Source of the DNA: Oceaniglobus indicus
Lineage (GTDB): Bacteria > Pseudomonadota > Alphaproteobacteria > Rhodobacterales > Rhodobacteraceae
Reading direction: 5' to 3'
NCBI RefSeq assembly: GCF_002751875.1
Contig: NZ_NMZM01000002.1
Span: 62,001 to 126,000, forward strand
DNA: 64,000 nt
In this document: one piece after another, positions 61,491 to 64,000 of the stretch
How positions within the stretch are numbered: position 1 is the first letter of the stretch
Layout: each line of letters opens with the position of its first letter
Notes under the pieces: model-generated
What the model saw: only the letters and a program-made list of their open reading frames with translations
The model's database searches: none
What the model was told of the DNA's origin: nothing
Program-made: the position numbers and the translations under genes

Positions 61491-62138
61491 CTATTCGCCG
61501 CGCACCCGGGCGATCAGGTCCAGAACCTTCGGCCCCAGATCCGCGACGATCAACGCCACGCCATCGGCATTGGGATGCACGCCGTCCCCCTGGATATAGC
61601 GCGACATCGCCGCCTGCCGGTCGGGCATCGCTTCCAGCGCGCCAAGGAAGTTGTCGGCCAGCAGCGTTCCGTGTTCCGCCGCAAGCTCGGGATAGATCGC
61701 ATCGAACGCCGCCTTGTAGTCGGCGCCGAAGTTCCCCGGCGCACGCATCCCGACCAGCAAAACCGGCACATCCCTTTCACCGGCCGCCGCCAGGATGCCG
61801 TCCAGGTTGGCGCGGCTTTCGGCCGGATCCAGCCCGCGCAACAGATCATTGCCGCCCAGCGCCACGATCATCCCGTCCACATCGGGCGTCAGGGTCCAGT
61901 CGACGCGGCTCAACCCGCCTGCCGTCGTATCCCCCGACACACCGGCGTTGATCAGCGTAGCACCGGCGTCGCGGTCGCCCAGCCACGCCTGAAGCTGCGG
62001 CACGAAGCCCTCGGTGCGCGGCAAACCATACCCCTGGGTCAGCGAATCGCCCAGCGCCGCGATGGTCACGTCCTGCGCCCAGGCCGGCGCGCCCAGCACC
62101 CCGAGCGCCAGCGCCGCACCCATCCACAGCTTGCGCAA
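61491..62138 (-). CDS. TesA-like secreted SGNH esterase/lysophospholipase
   Basis: A GDSL/SGNH hydrolase of about 215 residues. A signal peptide (GAALALGVLGAPAWA) is followed by block I IAALGDSLTQGYG (catalytic Ser), block II with Gly in LINAGVSGDTTAGGLSRVDW, block III IVALGGNDLLRGLDP (Asn) and block V GDGVHPNADGVALI (Asp and His). It cleaves acyl esters or thioesters in the periplasm. The TTG at 62138 (MRKLWMGAAL) supplies basic residues before the hydrophobic core; the ATG at 62123 is the alternative. It is divergent from the ABC ATPase gene, an arrangement common for tesA and ybbA. Confidence 0.88.
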   Translation of the reverse strand: MRKLWMGAALALGVLGAPAWAQDVTIAALGDSLTQGYGLPRTEGFVPQLQAWLGDRDAGATLINAGVSGDTTAGGLSRVDWTLTPDVDGMIVALGGNDLLRGLDPAESRANLDGILAAAGERDVPVLLVGMRAPGNFGADYKAAFDAIYPELAAEHGTLLADNFLGALEAMPDRQAAMSRYIQGDGVHPNADGVALIVADLGPKVLDLIARVRGE

Positions 62139-62187
62139 TCCGCCCGGTGCCCCATATCGAACCGAGAGACGACAAAAGGTGCGCCCG

Positions 62188-62904
62188 ATGACCGACACGC
62201 CCGATCCGATCCTGTCGCTGAGCGACATCGACCTCAGCCTCGACGGCAATGCCGGGCGGGTGGATATCCTCAAGGGCATCACCCTCGACGTCGCTGCGGG
62301 GGAAACACTGGGCCTGGTGGGGCCGTCGGGATCTGGCAAATCGTCTCTCCTCATGCTGATGGGCGGACTGGACCGCGCCACGGGGGGCCGGGTGCGGGTT
62401 CTGGGATGCGACATCACCGATCTGGACGAAGACGCGCTGGCCCGCTTCCGCAGGGATCATATGGGGGTGGTGTTCCAATCCTTCCACCTCATCCCGACGA
62501 TGACGGCGCTGGAAAACGTCGCCACGCCGCTGGAACTGGCCGGGGCCGCCGATGCGTTCGAGCGGGCGCGCGCCGAACTCGCCGCCGTCGGTCTCGCATC
62601 GCGTGCCGACCATTACCCGGCCCAGATGTCGGGCGGCGAACAGCAACGCGTCGCACTGGCCCGCGCCGCGGCACCCCGCCCGGCGATCCTTCTGGCGGAC
62701 GAGCCGACGGGCAACCTCGACGGCACGACGGGGCAGGCGATCATGGACCTGCTGTTCGGCCTGCGTGACCGCCACGGCGCGACCCTGATCCTTGTCACCC
62801 ACGCGCCCGACCTTGCCGCCCGGTGCGACCGGGTGATCCGCCTCGAAGACGGGCGCATCGCCCCCGAAGACCGCGCCGATGCCCAGAGCGAGGCCGCCGA
62901 ATGA
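62188..62904 (+). CDS. ABC transporter ATPase, LolD/YbbA type
   Basis: A 238-residue MacB/LolD-family ATPase: Walker A GPSGSGKSSLLMLMGG, Q-loop FQSFHLIPTMTALENV, signature MSGGEQQRVALARA, Walker B ILLADEPTGNLD and the switch His in LVTHAPDLAARC. It pairs with the large permease 79 bp downstream. The ybbA/ybbP-tesA arrangement suggests lipid or lipoprotein-related export rather than import. The ATG at 62188 has AAAGGT about 9 bases upstream. Confidence 0.9.
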   Translation: MTDTPDPILSLSDIDLSLDGNAGRVDILKGITLDVAAGETLGLVGPSGSGKSSLLMLMGGLDRATGGRVRVLGCDITDLDEDALARFRRDHMGVVFQSFHLIPTMTALENVATPLELAGAADAFERARAELAAVGLASRADHYPAQMSGGEQQRVALARAAAPRPAILLADEPTGNLDGTTGQAIMDLLFGLRDRHGATLILVTHAPDLAARCDRVIRLEDGRIAPEDRADAQSEAAE

Positions 62905-62942
62905 TCGCCTCCGCCCCGCTTCTTACTGACCGAAATACTCCC

Positions 62943-62957
62943 GCCGGAGGCTCCGGC
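62943..62957. repeat. GC palindrome within a Rhodobacteraceae-like intergenic motif
   Basis: GCCGGAG-G-CTCCGGC is a perfect dyad embedded in ACCGAAATACTCCCGCCGG, a string resembling short intergenic repeats common in this family. It sits between the ATPase and permease genes, and a related GCGCCGGAGCCCGG follows at about 62968. Function unknown; it may form an RNA hairpin. Confidence 0.5.
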
Positions 62958-62983
62958 CCCCACAAAACGCGCCGGAGCCCGGA

Positions 62984-64000
62984 ATGAGCCTCGCCATTGC
63001 CGCACGCATCGCACGGCGTGAACTTCGGGGCGGCGTGCGGGGGTTCCGGGTGTTCCTTGCCTGCCTGACGCTGGGCATCGCGGCCATCGCCGCCGTCGGC
63101 ACGGTGCGCGAAAGCATCGATCGCGGCCTTCAGCGCGAGGGCGCATCGATCCTCGGCGGCGATGCCGAAATCGAACTGACCTATCGCTTCCTGAACGCCG
63201 ACGACCGCGCGTTCCTCGACACGCTGGGCACGGTCTCCGAAATCGTCGATTTCCGCTCGATGGCGGTGGTGGGTCAGGGCGACACGTCCGATCGTGCCCT
63301 GACCCAGGTCAAGGGCGTGGATGGCGCCTATCCGCTTTACGGCAGCGTCGCGTTGACGCCCGAGATGACACTGGCAACGGCGCTGGAGGGTCAAGGCGGC
63401 CTTCCCGGCGCGGTGATGGACCGGATCCTGATGGACCGCCTGGAGTTGTCGGCGGGCGACACCTTCCGCCTCGGCACCCAGGATTTCGCCGTCATGGCCG
63501 AATTGACCCGCGAACCCGACAGCGGCACCGGCGGCTTTACCCTCGGGCCGCGCACCATCGTCGCCACCACGGCGCTGGACGGATCCGGCCTGCTGGCGCC
63601 CGGCACGCTTTACGAAACCGGGAACCGCCTGCGTTTGCCGCCCGAGGCCGATCTGGACGCCACGAAGGTCGCCGTCGCCGCGCATTTCGACGATACCGGA
63701 TACCGCTGGCGCGACCGGCGGAACGGCGCGCCGGGAATCGCGCGCTTCGTGGATCGTCTGTCGGCGTTCCTTGTGCTGGTCGGGCTGGCCGGTCTGGCCG
63801 TGGGCGGCGTCGGCGTCGCGGCGGCTGTGCGCGCGCATCTGGACGGCAAGACCGGCACGATCGCGACGCTCAAGACCCTTGGTGCGACCGGAACGACCAT
63901 TTTTCAGGTCTACCTGATCCAGATCGGCGTGCTCAGCGCCGTCGGGATCGTCCTGGGGGTCACGCTGGGTGCTGTCGTGCCCCTTGCCCTGTCGTCGGTC
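62984..64000 (+). CDS. ABC transporter permease, YbbP/FtsX-like, N-terminal part (cut by window edge)
   Basis: The open frame starts MSLAIAARIARRELRGGVRG and shows a first membrane helix (FLACLTLGIAAIAAVGTVRE). A long periplasmic MacB-like core domain follows (SILGGDAEIELTYRFLNADD, GSVALTPEMTLATALEGQGG), then further helices from about residue 255 (FLVLVGLAGLAVGGVGVAAA) with GKTGTIATLKTLGATGTTIF. These are the FtsX-type features of YbbP. It continues past the window end; about 339 residues are visible. It works with the ATPase encoded 79 bp upstream. Confidence 0.9.
   Translation, partial: MSLAIAARIARRELRGGVRGFRVFLACLTLGIAAIAAVGTVRESIDRGLQREGASILGGDAEIELTYRFLNADDRAFLDTLGTVSEIVDFRSMAVVGQGDTSDRALTQVKGVDGAYPLYGSVALTPEMTLATALEGQGGLPGAVMDRILMDRLELSAGDTFRLGTQDFAVMAELTREPDSGTGGFTLGPRTIVATTALDGSGLLAPGTLYETGNRLRLPPEADLDATKVAVAAHFDDTGYRWRDRRNGAPGIARFVDRLSAFLVLVGLAGLAVGGVGVAAAVRAHLDGKTGTIATLKTLGATGTTIFQVYLIQIGVLSAVGIVLGVTLGAVVPLALSSV

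Noticed and set aside
1-64000. Mobile elements, prophage, CRISPR arrays, tRNA or rRNA genes
   Set aside because: No transposase or integrase motifs, no regularly spaced repeats, and no tRNA-like or rRNA stretches were seen on either strand.

Overview
The window is GC-rich alphaproteobacterial chromosome. Its gene content and gene orders fit a marine or halotolerant member of the Rhodobacteraceae/Roseobacteraceae. Pointers are gshA-hypothetical-rsmE next to ubiA, an OmpA-like protein beside malate synthase G, an FnrN/FnrL-type regulator with a Cx2Cx7C cluster, a uehABC-usp-eut ectoine operon with an EnuR-type regulator, CbpA/CbpM, Lin0512 proteins next to pheA, and hemF/hemE/hemC scattered singly. 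Genes are tightly packed. Start/stop overlaps of the ATGA or GTGA type are frequent, and no gap exceeds about 250 bp. I saw no rRNA, tRNA, CRISPR array, insertion sequence or prophage.

Layout. 1-10 kb: housekeeping genes (end-truncated gshA, membrane hypothetical, rsmE, ubiA, OmpA-like envelope protein plus a coiled-coil partner, glcB, a LysR/DUF1127 pair, Bax inhibitor-1 protein). 9.8-24.7 kb: an ion and inorganic-carbon block with a LysR regulator divergent from dabB-dabA (energy-coupled bicarbonate/CO2 uptake), a hemerythrin gene behind a well-placed FNR-type promoter next to an FnrL-like gene, a universal stress protein with a SulP anion transporter, and a complete mrpA(B)CDEFG Na+/H+ antiporter operon. 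25.0-36.6 kb: an ectoine catabolism cluster. It holds diaminobutyrate aminotransferase, aspartate-semialdehyde dehydrogenase and an AsnC/Lrp regulator on the minus strand. Divergent from them are enuR, the UehABC TRAP transporter, usp, eutA, eutD and eutE. eutB and eutC, which usually lie between eutA and eutD, are absent.

36.6-40.3 kb: cbpM/cbpA, two tandem Lin0512 paralogues, pheA and a membrane-anchored cytochrome c. 40.5-49.1 kb: a yejABEF-type peptide ABC transporter operon carrying two extra 115-residue membrane proteins, then trkA-trkH for K+ uptake. 49.1-64 kb: a D,D-carboxypeptidase with a SPOR-like tail, HAD hydrolase, clpS-rsmC-SDR-hemF, an MFS exporter, hemE/hemC, a second MFS protein, a FAD-linked 2-hydroxyacid dehydrogenase, a TesA-like esterase, and a LolD/YbbA-type ABC ATPase with its large permease, which runs off the end.

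The central 40 kb reads as a salt, osmolyte and ion-homeostasis region: Na+ export (Mrp), K+ import (Trk), bicarbonate import (Dab, possibly SulP) and use of the compatible solute ectoine as nutrient. The most informative regulatory signals are a class II-spaced FNR promoter before the hemerythrin gene, repeated CATGATTGYC-type elements upstream of both enuR and uehA, and a long GC hairpin between uehA and uehB.
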